This document shows, piece after piece, positions 55,623-64,000 of a DNA stretch of 64,000 nt; position 1 is the stretch's first letter; each line of letters starts with the position of its first letter. The stretch is from NCBI RefSeq assembly GCF_018457175.1, contig NZ_JAGFNU010000004.1, positions 62,001 through 126,000 of the forward strand, read 5' to 3'. The position numbers and the translations under genes are program-made. The DNA comes from Pseudohalocynthiibacter aestuariivivens. GTDB lineage: Bacteria; Pseudomonadota; Alphaproteobacteria; Rhodobacterales; Rhodobacteraceae. The notes below the pieces were generated by a model, which saw only the letters and a list, made by a program, of their open reading frames with translations, had not been told where the DNA came from and made no database searches.

Positions 55623-56816
55623 TTGAGCGAATTTGACACGATAATCCTGGGTGCAGGAGCCGCCGGAATGATGTGTGCCGCCTATGCGCATGGTCACACA
55701 CTGGTGATCGATCACACAAAAGCAGCTGGTGAAAAAATCCGCGTTTCGGGTGGTGGCCGCTGCAATTTCACCAACCTTCACACAAGCTCTGTGAACTTCA
55801 TCAGCAACAACCCGCATTTCGCAAAATCCGCGCTAAACCGTTATACGCAATGGGATTTTATCGAATTAGTTTCGAAATATGGCATCTCCTACCACGAAAA
55901 AACCCTTGGTCAGTTGTTCTGTGACACTTCGGCCAAAGACATCATCAAGATGCTGCAAGCCGAGATGACCAAAGCAGGCGCAGAGCTTTGGTTGAATACC
56001 AGTGCCTCCGACATAGCGAAGACTGAATCAGGCTTTTGCCTGACACTGACGCACGATGGAAAATCACAGTTTGCCACCTGCAAAAACCTTGTTGTGGCCT
56101 GTGGCGGGAAATCTATTCCGAAAATGGGTGCGACTGGGTTTGGCTACCAGATCGCCCAGCAATTTGGTCTGAAGGTCACAGAAACCCGGGCCGGGTTGGT
56201 GCCTTTTACCTTCGGTGACAAAGTCATGGCTGGGCTAAAACCCCTCGCTGGCGTTGCCGTGGACTGCCGCGCCGAAGCAGGTGGTGCGCAGTTCGAAGAA
56301 GCCGTTTTGTTTACCCATCGGGGCATGTCTGGCCCGGCCATCCTGCAGGTTTCCAGCTTTTGGCGCGAAACAGAGGCGGTGACCCTTTCTTTGTTGCCGC
56401 AGGTTGATTTACTGTCTGAACTCCGGCAGCAACGCCAAACCTATGGGCGCCGCAGCATTTCGAATGTCTTGGGTGACTATCTTCCCAAACGGTTGGCTTC
56501 ATATCTTTGCGAAATGGCATCGGTTTCGGGCAATCTGGCCGATTTCAGCGATATCGCGTTAAGTGCACTCGTAGAAAAACTACACAACTGGCAACTGATC
56601 CCTAGCGGCACCGAAGGGTATCGCACCGCAGAGGTCACTGTAGGTGGCGTCGACACCGAGGTGCTTTCGTCAAAAACAATGGAGACCAAAGACGTTCCCG
56701 GTCTTTACTTCATTGGCGAGGTTGTAGACGTAACTGGATGGTTGGGTGGATACAATTTCCAATGGGCCTGGTCATCTGGCTGGGCCGCGGGTACCGCAAT
56801 CGCCGCTCAGTCCTGA
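55623..56816 (+). CDS. BaiN/HI0933-family FAD-dependent oxidoreductase
   Basis: A 397-residue flavoprotein of the HI0933/YhiN group (BaiN-like NAD(P)/FAD oxidoreductases). The FAD site is [14 protein letters not shown] and the family hallmark [11 protein letters not shown] follows; [17 protein letters not shown] and the C-terminal [27 protein letters not shown] segment (in parts) are conserved. A TTG at 55623 is chosen, with AAGGGG 6 bases upstream, because it gives the standard SEFDTIILG beginning; ATG codons at 55560 and 55593 add unmatched sequence. It lies on the plus strand inside the minus-strand dcw cluster, convergent with murD (10-base overlap). Substrate unknown. Confidence 0.85.
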   Translation: MSEFDTIILGAGAAGMMCAAYAHGHTLVIDHTKAAGEKIRVSGGGRCNFTNLHTSSVNFISNNPHFAKSALNRYTQWDFIELVSKYGISYHEKTLGQLFCDTSAKDIIKMLQAEMTKAGAELWLNTSASDIAKTESGFCLTLTHDGKSQFATCKNLVVACGGKSIPKMGATGFGYQIAQQFGLKVTETRAGLVPFTFGDKVMAGLKPLAGVAVDCRAEAGGAQFEEAVLFTHRGMSGPAILQVSSFWRETEAVTLSLLPQVDLLSELRQQRQTYGRRSISNVLGDYLPKRLASYLCEMASVSGNLADFSDIALSALVEKLHNWQLIPSGTEGYRTAEVTVGGVDTEVLSSKTMETKDVPGLYFIGEVVDVTGWLGGYNFQWAWSSGWAAGTAIAAQS

Positions 56817-58213
56817 TCCAGCCAGCGCTGAACTTCGGCCATGAAATCTTCGCCGCGTTTTTCAAAATTCGGGTATTGATCAAAACTCGCCGCTGCGGGT
56901 GCCAGCAAAACTGTTTCGCCGGTTTGTGCCTCTTCTGATGCACGTGCTACGGCCTCGGCCATGGTTTCGCAAATCTCGTAGGGTGTTTCGCCCAGTTCCA
57001 GCGCAAAATCCTTGGCGGAATGGCCGATAAGATAGGCCTTCACGACAGCGTCCAGATGCGACGTCAGTGCCGCGATACCGCCATCCTTGCCGAGCCCCCC
57101 AGCGATCCAGCGAATGTGGGAAAACGCCTGCAATGCCTTTGCTGCGCTATCAACATTTGTCGCTTTGGAATCGTTAACAAAGGTGATGCCAGCTTTTTCG
57201 CCGACAATCTGGCTTCGGTGCGGCAACCCCTGAAAACTGTGAAAAGCTTGTTCAATCACGCGTGGGGCAACCCCGAGCGCACGCACGGCAGCATAGGCAG
57301 CGCAGGCGTTCTGATGATTATGTGTTCCCGGCAAGCCTTTGATCGCACGCAGATCGATAGAGCCGGCTTGCTTTCCTTTGCGATACTCCGAAAGGAAGCC
57401 TTTGCGTGAAAAAACAAACCAACCTACACCCGTCAGTTTTGAATCGACCGACACCCTGATCACGCGGTCATCTGTACTGCCTTCAGACATTTGATTGGCC
57501 AGAAACCGGCCTTCCGCTTCATCAACGCCAATCACGGCGCGGTCTGGCCCACCTTCGGCAAACAGGCGACGCTTGGCCGCAAAATACCCGCCTTTACCGC
57601 CGTGACGCTCCAAGTGGTCCGGGGTGAGGTTCGTAAAGACAGCGATATCAGGTGTCATCGCACGGGCAAGTTCTGTCTGATAACTCGAGAGTTCCAACAC
57701 CACCACTTCGCCGTCGTGCGCCGGTTCCAGATCCAACACACCCCGGCCAATATTACCAGCCAGTTGGCTTGGCTTTCCGACTTCTTCCAAAACATGATGG
57801 ATCAGTGCGGCAGTTGTGGATTTACCGTTCGAGCCCGTAACCGCTATAACCCGCGGCATGGTGCTAAAGCTTTCCCAATCCAGCGTCGCAAACGACTGAA
57901 AGAAAAGCCCGATATCATTGTCAACGGGCACACCAGCGGCCATCGCTTTTTCAATGATCGGATGAGGTGCTGGGTAGAGATGCGGAATACCGGGGGAAAC
58001 AATCAGCGACGTGACATCATCAAATGCATTGGCGCGGGTGAGATCGACGGGGGTGAAATCCATCATCTCGGCTGTCGCCCGTGCTTCGGCACTATCGTCC
58101 CACAGCAGTGGAATTGCTCCACCCTCTTCCAAAGCCAGCGCAGTTGCCATACCTGAACGGCCAAGCCCAAGGACCGCGACTTTCTTGCCATTGTATCCTT
58201 TAACCGGAATCAT
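56807..58213 (-). CDS. murD: UDP-N-acetylmuramoylalanine--D-glutamate ligase
   Basis: Mur ligase (468 residues) that adds D-glutamate. [17 protein letters not shown] is the N-terminal nucleotide fold, [14 protein letters not shown] the ATP loop, and [12 protein letters not shown] the central motif. [14 protein letters not shown] and [16 protein letters not shown] follow, and the C-terminal segment has [19 protein letters not shown] (in parts). It lies 48 bases after mraY. Its end overlaps the convergent flavoprotein gene. Confidence 0.96.
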   Translation of the reverse strand: MIPVKGYNGKKVAVLGLGRSGMATALALEEGGAIPLLWDDSAEARATAEMMDFTPVDLTRANAFDDVTSLIVSPGIPHLYPAPHPIIEKAMAAGVPVDNDIGLFFQSFATLDWESFSTMPRVIAVTGSNGKSTTAALIHHVLEEVGKPSQLAGNIGRGVLDLEPAHDGEVVVLELSSYQTELARAMTPDIAVFTNLTPDHLERHGGKGGYFAAKRRLFAEGGPDRAVIGVDEAEGRFLANQMSEGSTDDRVIRVSVDSKLTGVGWFVFSRKGFLSEYRKGKQAGSIDLRAIKGLPGTHNHQNACAAYAAVRALGVAPRVIEQAFHSFQGLPHRSQIVGEKAGITFVNDSKATNVDSAAKALQAFSHIRWIAGGLGKDGGIAALTSHLDAVVKAYLIGHSAKDFALELGETPYEICETMAEAVARASEEAQTGETVLLAPAAASFDQYPNFEKRGEDFMAEVQRWLDQD

Positions 58214-58261
58214 GCCCGCGAACCTTTATATGATGCTAATGCGGCAACCATTACACGCAGC

Positions 58262-59347
58262 TTACCTGATTTTCAGCGTTGCAAGCCCGATCAGTGCAAG
58301 GATCAGGGAAATAATCCAGAACCTGATCACAATCTGTGGTTCTGCCCAGCCTTTCTTTTCGAAGTGATGATGGATCGGGGCCATCAGGAAAACGCGTTTT
58401 CCCGTCCGTTTGAAATAGAGCACCTGAATAATGACTGACAGGGCTTCGACAACAAACAAGCCACCGATAATCGCCAGCACCAGTTCATGTTTCGTCGCCA
58501 CCGCAATCGACCCCAAGGCACCGCCCAGCGCCAGCGAGCCGGTATCCCCCATAAAGACCGCTGCAGGGGGGGCGTTGTACCAAAGAAAGCCAAGCCCGCC
58601 GCCAATCAGCCCTGCCGTAAAGATAAGCAATTCTCCTGTACCCGGCACATAGTGCACATCCAGATATTCGGTAAAATCGACCCGGCCAACCGCATAAGCA
58701 ATTATCCCCAATGCCCCTGCTGCAATCATAACCGGCATGATGGCCAAACCATCGAGCCCATCTGTCAGGTTCACGGAATTAGCAGACCCCACGATCACGA
58801 TCATCGCAAAAGGTACAAACAGGAAGCCGAGGTTGATAAGCGTGTCTTTAAAGACCGGAAGCGCGAGTTTGTAGGTCAGCGCATCGGGGTGGAAATGCGC
58901 GGCCCAGTAGCCCGCAATGAGCGCGATCAGCAAGCCAATTCCAAAACGGACCTTACCTGATACCCCTTTGGCGTTATTCTTGCTAACCTTTTGAAAATCG
59001 TCGACAAACCCAATTAGTCCAAAACCAATCGTTACGAACAGGGTCATCCAGACATAAGGGTTGTCGGGGCGTGCCCACAGCAATGTTGATACCGTCAAAG
59101 CCCCTAGTATCAGAACACCGCCCATCGTGGGCGTTCCCGCCTTAGATTCTATGTGGCTTTCCGGGCCGTCTTCACGAATGGGCTGGCCGTTTCTTTGACG
59201 TCTGCGCAACAGATTGATCAGGGGCTTTCCAAAAAGGAATCCAAATATCAAAGCCGTGAAAAATGCGGCCCCCGCACGGAATGTGATATAGCGAAAGAGG
59301 TTGAAAAAATCGCCCCCATCCGAAAACTCTGTCAGCCAGTAAAGCAT
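58262..59347 (-). CDS. mraY: Phospho-N-acetylmuramoyl-pentapeptide transferase
   Basis: Integral membrane transferase (361 residues, about ten helices) that forms lipid I from UDP-MurNAc-pentapeptide and undecaprenyl phosphate. [11 protein letters not shown], the catalytic-site Asp pair in [21 protein letters not shown] and the C-terminal [19 protein letters not shown] pattern (read in parts) are present. The ATG at 59347 gives [11 protein letters not shown] and the standard length; a start 60 bases upstream would lie inside murF. Confidence 0.96.
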   Translation of the reverse strand: MLYWLTEFSDGGDFFNLFRYITFRAGAAFFTALIFGFLFGKPLINLLRRRQRNGQPIREDGPESHIESKAGTPTMGGVLILGALTVSTLLWARPDNPYVWMTLFVTIGFGLIGFVDDFQKVSKNNAKGVSGKVRFGIGLLIALIAGYWAAHFHPDALTYKLALPVFKDTLINLGFLFVPFAMIVIVGSANSVNLTDGLDGLAIMPVMIAAGALGIIAYAVGRVDFTEYLDVHYVPGTGELLIFTAGLIGGGLGFLWYNAPPAAVFMGDTGSLALGGALGSIAVATKHELVLAIIGGLFVVEALSVIIQVLYFKRTGKRVFLMAPIHHHFEKKGWAEPQIVIRFWIISLILALIGLATLKIR

Positions 59348-59351
59348 CTTT

Positions 59352-60800
59352 TCACATTCCTTCGTTGTCGTCCGCGACCGGATGACCCAGTTTTCGGATG
59401 GCGTCAACCACTAGCCCGACACGTGCGCCAAGTGACCCTTTGACCATCACAACATCACCCGCATCAACTAGATGATGTATATCGCGCGCGATTTCCTCAG
59501 CCGTTTCAAACCATTTTCCGCGTTTAAATTCTGGTAAAGATTTCCATAGATGCCGCATACGTGGGCCGACACAGTGGATCAACTCGATCCCCGTCAAACT
59601 TGGCAATGAGGCGATATTTTTATGCAGCCTGATTTCATTGGGACCAAGTTCTAGCATATCGCCCAAAATTGCGATACGCCGTCCCGTTGCCACGCGTCCG
59701 ACGCCATTTGTGGTGTGTGCTGCAGCTAATACCTCGAGCGCGGCTCGCATTGAGGTTGGATTCGCATTGTAGGAATCGTCGATGAGGTCCATCCGCATTT
59801 CGACTTCGACGGCATCCAAAACCAGTGTTTCGCGCTTACCGCGCCCGATCGGTGGGCTCCAGAGCGCCAGATCGCGAGCACCCATGCTGCTGTCAGCACC
59901 CAACGCGTCCAACACCGCAAGAACACCCAGTGCGTTGGTCGCAAAATGACGCCCAGCGCTTTTGACTTTGAACAAAACGTCACCATCCTTGGGCAGGTGC
60001 GCTTTCGCCACTGTCATATCCCCAACGATGCGCACTTCGCGAAGCTGGTAGGTGTTTTTCTCACCTTCGCCAAAGCTCAGGCATGTCGCCGCTTTCTTTT
60101 CCGCAGCTTTCTTCAAAATCGCAGCAACGTCACCGTCCCCGTTCAAAACGGCCGATCCCCCTTTGACCAAACCATCAAAGATCGCCGCCTTTTCGTGGGC
60201 GATTCCTTCAAGGCTTTTAAAAGCTTCCATATGTGCCGGCGCAATGATCGTAATCATCGCGACATGCGGACGCGCCATTTTAGCCAAGGGTGAAATTTCG
60301 CCCGGGTGGTTCATGCCTATTTCAACCACCGCAAAATCCGCATCCTGCGGCATTCGCGCCAAGGTGATCGGAACGCCCCAGTGGTTGTTGAAACTTTTTT
60401 CGGCAGCGTGAACCTTGCCCTGTCTTGCAAGAACATCGCGCAACATTTCTTTCGTAGATGTTTTGCCCACGGATCCGGTGACACCTACAAGTTTGCCCTT
60501 GAAACGCGCCCGCCCCGCCTTGCCCAAATCCTGCAGCGCGACAAGCACGTCATCCACGATCAACAAAGGAGCATCTTTCACCACACCGTCGGGAACATGG
60601 GAAACCATGGCTGCAGCAGCACCTTTTTCAAGCGCCTGTGCGACAAAGTCATGACCGTCTCGTAGATCTTTCAGAGCAACGAAAAGATCGCCCGGCTCTA
60701 TCGATCGGGTATCGATTGATATTCCACTCGCCTGCCACTTGACTGTCGATCTACCGCCCGTCGCTTTGGCCGCCTCTGCGGATGTCCAGAGCGTGCTCAT
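59352..60800 (-). CDS. murF: UDP-MurNAc-tripeptide--D-Ala-D-Ala ligase
   Basis: Mur ligase (482 residues) that adds the D-Ala-D-Ala dipeptide made by Ddl. [14 protein letters not shown] is the ATP loop, [16 protein letters not shown] the central segment (in parts), and [10 protein letters not shown] and [11 protein letters not shown] are family motifs. It overlaps murE by 4 bases at its start and lies 4 bases before mraY, in the usual order murE-murF-mraY. Confidence 0.96.
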   Translation of the reverse strand: MSTLWTSAEAAKATGGRSTVKWQASGISIDTRSIEPGDLFVALKDLRDGHDFVAQALEKGAAAAMVSHVPDGVVKDAPLLIVDDVLVALQDLGKAGRARFKGKLVGVTGSVGKTSTKEMLRDVLARQGKVHAAEKSFNNHWGVPITLARMPQDADFAVVEIGMNHPGEISPLAKMARPHVAMITIIAPAHMEAFKSLEGIAHEKAAIFDGLVKGGSAVLNGDGDVAAILKKAAEKKAATCLSFGEGEKNTYQLREVRIVGDMTVAKAHLPKDGDVLFKVKSAGRHFATNALGVLAVLDALGADSSMGARDLALWSPPIGRGKRETLVLDAVEVEMRMDLIDDSYNANPTSMRAALEVLAAAHTTNGVGRVATGRRIAILGDMLELGPNEIRLHKNIASLPSLTGIELIHCVGPRMRHLWKSLPEFKRGKWFETAEEIARDIHHLVDAGDVVMVKGSLGARVGLVVDAIRKLGHPVADDNEGM

Positions 60801-62287
60801 GCCAGCCGACCTTCTAGTGCGGCAACTGCAACGCTGGCCTGTTCGACATCGTTGAAGGGCAATACATCATCCCCAACCACCTGCCCGGTTTCATGGCCCT
60901 TGCCCGCAATCAACAACGCGTCTCCGGGTCCAAGCGCATCAACGCCCCGCAGGATCGCCTCAGCCCGGTCCCCGACTTCCTTTGCCTGGGGGCAACCGGA
61001 CATAACCATCGCGCGTATCGCTGACGGGTCTTCAGAACGCGGATTGTCGTCGGTCACAAAAACAACATCGGCATTTTCGGCTGCCGCCTGCCCCATCAAC
61101 ACCCGTTTGCTTGTATCGCGGTCACCACCAGCCCCAAGCACAACAATCAACCGCCCCATAACGTGCGGGCGAAGCGCGTTCAGTGCAGTCGCCACTGCAT
61201 CGGGCGTATGTGAATAATCGACATAGACCGGTGCACCGTTCTCTCGTGTTGCTGCGAGCTGCATGCGCCCGGTCACGGTCTGAAGTTCCTGCAGGGTGTC
61301 AAACACCTCTGAAGCGTCAGACCCGGTTCCAATCACAAGCCCGGCTGCGGCCAAAACGTTTTCCGCCTGAAACCCACCTACCAACGCCAAACGTACCTGC
61401 CGTGATGTGCCTTCCCATTCAAAGAGCAATTCTTGCCCCGTTGGATCATAGCGCTGGCCCAGAATAAGCAGATCAGCCGTTCGGCTACGTCCAACGGTGA
61501 TCACCCGCTGGCCACGCGCCCGTGCAATCTCTACCACCGTTTCACCTTTAGGGTCGTCGATGTTAATAACGGCAGTACCGTCTTCCGACAAAACGCGTGA
61601 AAACAAGCCCACCTTTGCACCGAAATACTCTTCAAAACTTGCGTGGTAATCCAGATGGTCCTGCGTGAAGTTGGTAAATGCCGCCGCCGCCAGTTGTACA
61701 CCGTCGAGGCGGCGCTGTGCCAGACCGTGGCTCGACGCTTCCATCGCGGCATGCGTAACACCTGCCCCGGCCATTTCTGCCAAAAGACGATGGAGCGTGA
61801 TCGGTTCGGGCGTTGTATGCGCAAGAGGTGCTTTGAACGCCCCTTCGACGCCTGTTGTTCCAAGGTTGGCGGCTGCAATCCCCATTAGTTCCCATATCTG
61901 GCGCGTGAAAGTTGCAACAGAGGTTTTACCGTTTGTTCCGGTCGCGGCGACCATGACTTCGGGTTGCGCACCAAACCAAAGCGCCGAAGCGTAGGCGAGC
62001 GTCTGACGCGGATCCTCTGCCAGTACAACAGGCACATCAGGCGTAGCAGAAAGCTCTACTTTTGCAATGTCTGCGCCAGCCCTGTCAGTCAGAATAGAAC
62101 CTGCACCCATTCGCAGAGCAAACTGAATAAACTCTCCACCATGAAACTTCGTGCCCGGCAAGGCAGCAAAAAGGTGGCCTGCCTTTACGTTTCGGCTATC
62201 AACCGAAAGGCCCGTCACCCGAACATCGCGCCCATCTGATGCGGTCAAACCAAGCTGTGATAGTGATTTCGCTGTCTGATCCGGCAT
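60797..62287 (-). CDS. murE: UDP-MurNAc-L-Ala-D-Glu--meso-diaminopimelate ligase
   Basis: Mur ligase (496 residues) that adds the third stem residue. VAATGTNGKTSVATF is the ATP loop, HTTPEPI and EASSHGLAQRRL are substrate loops. The DDNPRSEDP motif marks meso-diaminopimelate rather than lysine as the substrate, as expected for a Gram-negative cell. The C-terminal IAGKGHETGQ is conserved. It lies 16 bases after ftsI. Confidence 0.96.
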   Translation of the reverse strand: MPDQTAKSLSQLGLTASDGRDVRVTGLSVDSRNVKAGHLFAALPGTKFHGGEFIQFALRMGAGSILTDRAGADIAKVELSATPDVPVVLAEDPRQTLAYASALWFGAQPEVMVAATGTNGKTSVATFTRQIWELMGIAAANLGTTGVEGAFKAPLAHTTPEPITLHRLLAEMAGAGVTHAAMEASSHGLAQRRLDGVQLAAAAFTNFTQDHLDYHASFEEYFGAKVGLFSRVLSEDGTAVINIDDPKGETVVEIARARGQRVITVGRSRTADLLILGQRYDPTGQELLFEWEGTSRQVRLALVGGFQAENVLAAAGLVIGTGSDASEVFDTLQELQTVTGRMQLAATRENGAPVYVDYSHTPDAVATALNALRPHVMGRLIVVLGAGGDRDTSKRVLMGQAAAENADVVFVTDDNPRSEDPSAIRAMVMSGCPQAKEVGDRAEAILRGVDALGPGDALLIAGKGHETGQVVGDDVLPFNDVEQASVAVAALEGRLA

Positions 62288-62303
62288 CGGCCCGCCTGTT
62301 CTG

Positions 62304-64000
62304 CTAGTTGCTGGTCAGTGTTATCCCAGATGCTGGGGAAGGTTCAATCTGTGGTCTGAGGCCAAGCAGCGGAGCAACGCGGCGGATAATCTCTGCCGCA
62401 ACCGGCACAGCAGTCCATCCCGCAGTTCTGCGCATCTCACCCAGCGTATGAACTTCTGGCTCATCCAGGGTAACAATCAGAACATATTTTGGATCATTTG
62501 CCGGGAAAACAGAGGCAAAGGTGGCAATTACTTTGTCGTCATAGTAGCCGCCGCCGTTTTCGCGGGGTTTGTCTGCAGTTCCGGTCTTTCCGCCGACGGC
62601 GTAACCCGGAACTTCACCAAAGCTTGCCGTGCCTCGCACAACCACCTGACGCAACAAATCGCGCACTATGGCGGATGTATCAGTTGAAACCACCCGCTCT
62701 CCGTGTTGCGGACCGTCCTGAAGCAAAAGGGTTGGCATGACACGCGTACCGCCGTTCAGAAGGGACGCATAGGCAGCGGCAAGGTGCATCGGGCTAGTTG
62801 ACAAGCCATGGCCATATGAAATTGTCATCGCTGAAAGCTCGGACCAGTTCGGCGGCAATAGCGGACGCCCGCCTGATGCTTCAACCATTTCAACTGGTGT
62901 TGGTTCAAGTAATCCGAGCGACCCCAAAAACGCGCGCTGGCGTGCCGGTCCGATTTGCTGAGCGATGCGGGCCGTGCCAATATTCGACGAGCGCACAATG
63001 ATGTCCGACACAGATAACTGGGCACCGTAGTCATGGAAATCGCTTATCCTGAAGCGTCCCCACCGCAATGGGCCGCGTATATCGATCATCGTCTCCCGGT
63101 TCATTAAGCGTGCATCAAGGGCCTGGGCTGCCGTGAAGATTTTGAACGTTGAACCCAGTTCGTAAACGCCCTGTACCGCGCGGTTGAACAGTGGACTGTC
63201 AGAGGCAACTCCTTCTGTCAGGGGGCGGGGGCGGTCATTCGGGTCAAAATCCGGCAGGGACACAAGCGACACAATTTCACCCGTGTGAACATCCATCAGA
63301 ACCGCCGCCGCACCTTTGGCTTTCATCAGGCGCATCCCGCCATTCAGCACCTGTTCAGCAGCCGCCTGAATTGTCAGATCAAGTGACAATTGCAACGGCG
63401 CGCCATTGTTCGCCGGGTCGCGCAGATATTCATCAAAGGTCTTTTCAACACCTGCCGTGCCAATAACTTCGGCCGCATGAACGTCTTCTCGTCCGAACGA
63501 AGCCCCCCCAAGAACATGCGCCGCAACACTGCCGTTGGGATAAAGCCGCATCTCACGCGGACCAAAGAGCAGACCCGGTTCGCCGATGTCATGCACCGCT
63601 TGCATCTGTTCAGGAGAAAGTTTGCGCTTGATCCAGATAAAAGTGCGTTCGCCGGTGAATTTTTCGATCAGGCGGTCTTCGTTAAGATCCGGGAAAATTG
63701 CTGCCAGCGCTTTTGCGGCACCCACGCGATCAACCATGACAGGTGGTTGCGCGTAGAGCGAATTTGTTACCAGGTTGGTTGCCAGTATACGGCCGTTTCT
63801 ATCAGTAATATCAGCGCGCTGTGCCGTGATTGACGGCCCAAGATAGGCATTGTTCGGCTCTTCCACTGCACTGCCGGACAGATGCGTCATTCGAAGACCA
63901 ACCAGAAAAAAGGCGCAAAAGAAAAACACTCCAAGAACCAGCAATCGCCCTTCGGCACGAACCCGCGCTTTGTCGCGCATTTCTTCGTGGCGCAAACGAA
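62304..64000 (-). CDS. ftsI: Peptidoglycan D,D-transpeptidase FtsI (PBP3), 5' end cut by window edge
   Basis: Septal transpeptidase (class B penicillin-binding protein). At least 565 residues are in the window. A membrane helix is near the visible start (LLVLGVFFFCAFFLVGL), the dimerisation domain runs to about 200, and the catalytic serine motif is ELGSTFKIF. The other active-site motifs are SSNIG and VGGKTGTA. The frame stays open to base 64000. The first in-frame start visible (TTG at 63995) sits inside a helix, LRHEEMRDKARVRAEG, that in homologues is preceded by about 30 more residues, so the true start is outside. It leads the run to murE. Confidence 0.94.
   Translation of the reverse strand, partial: RLRHEEMRDKARVRAEGRLLVLGVFFFCAFFLVGLRMTHLSGSAVEEPNNAYLGPSITAQRADITDRNGRILATNLVTNSLYAQPPVMVDRVGAAKALAAIFPDLNEDRLIEKFTGERTFIWIKRKLSPEQMQAVHDIGEPGLLFGPREMRLYPNGSVAAHVLGGASFGREDVHAAEVIGTAGVEKTFDEYLRDPANNGAPLQLSLDLTIQAAAEQVLNGGMRLMKAKGAAAVLMDVHTGEIVSLVSLPDFDPNDRPRPLTEGVASDSPLFNRAVQGVYELGSTFKIFTAAQALDARLMNRETMIDIRGPLRWGRFRISDFHDYGAQLSVSDIIVRSSNIGTARIAQQIGPARQRAFLGSLGLLEPTPVEMVEASGGRPLLPPNWSELSAMTISYGHGLSTSPMHLAAAYASLLNGGTRVMPTLLLQDGPQHGERVVSTDTSAIVRDLLRQVVVRGTASFGEVPGYAVGGKTGTADKPRENGGGYYDDKVIATFASVFPANDPKYVLIVTLDEPEVHTLGEMRRTAGWTAVPVAAEIIRRVAPLLGLRPQIEPSPASGITLTSN

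Noticed and set aside
1-64000. Mobile elements, CRISPR arrays, tRNA or rRNA genes
   Set aside because: I saw no transposase or integrase genes, no regularly spaced repeats and no tRNA-like cloverleaf or rRNA core sequence in any gap. A tRNAscan or CRISPR finder run would be the formal check.

Overview
The window looks like a chromosomal segment of a marine Rhodobacteraceae (Roseobacter-group) alphaproteobacterium. The evidence is gene content and order: a dcw cell-wall cluster carrying two DUF2484 genes between murC and murB, FtsZ with a long acidic linker, CobS/CobT next to BolA and a J-domain protein, a fused-type PntA beside PntB, GlcG beside malate synthase G, and a DMSP-lyase-family cupin. 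I see no rRNA, tRNA, CRISPR array, insertion sequence or prophage. Sixty protein genes are listed; the first (dpaL) and last (ftsI) are cut by the window edges.

Bases 1-4019 hold amino acid and polyamine catabolism: a diaminopropionate ammonia-lyase/M20 amidohydrolase pair, a permuted NlpC/P60-type protein and an agmatinase-type ureohydrolase. Bases 4300-10946 form the most unusual region. A DUF6134 exported protein, an OmpR-type response regulator and a histidine kinase are followed by a four-gene operon: thermostable-hemolysin-family protein, AMP-forming acyl ligase, short-chain dehydrogenase and Fe(II)/2-oxoglutarate oxygenase. Both transcription units are preceded by the same direct repeat (GTAAG twice, 11 bp period). 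I read this as a self-regulated sensor driving a small biosynthetic pathway of unknown product.

Bases 11005-30765 are mostly housekeeping and central metabolism: DUF3422 protein, transhydrogenase pntAB, an ICMT-like methyltransferase, kynureninase plus GNAT, a C26 amidase, glcB-glcG, pepN, an HxlR regulator with a divergent membrane protein, the DMSP-lyase-like cupin, gatB, bolA, a J-domain protein and an exported MsrB. Bases 31097-36866 carry cobS, a racemase-fold gene lacking the usual cysteines, cobT, an M24 peptidase and a DUF427 gene. Bases 36965-41556 carry a ClC chloride channel, a GlcD-type FAD dehydrogenase and an ArsR-type regulator divergent from NIPSNAP and ABM monooxygenase genes.

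Bases 41614-64000 are the envelope and division block, read on the minus strand in the order ftsI, murE, murF, mraY, murD, ftsW, murG, murC, two DUF2484 genes, murB, ddl, ftsQ, ftsA, ftsZ, a terminator, lpxC, bamD, recN. Most junctions are 4-base stop/start overlaps, so the set is probably co-transcribed and translationally coupled. One opposite-strand flavoprotein gene (BaiN/HI0933 family) interrupts it between murD and ftsW.
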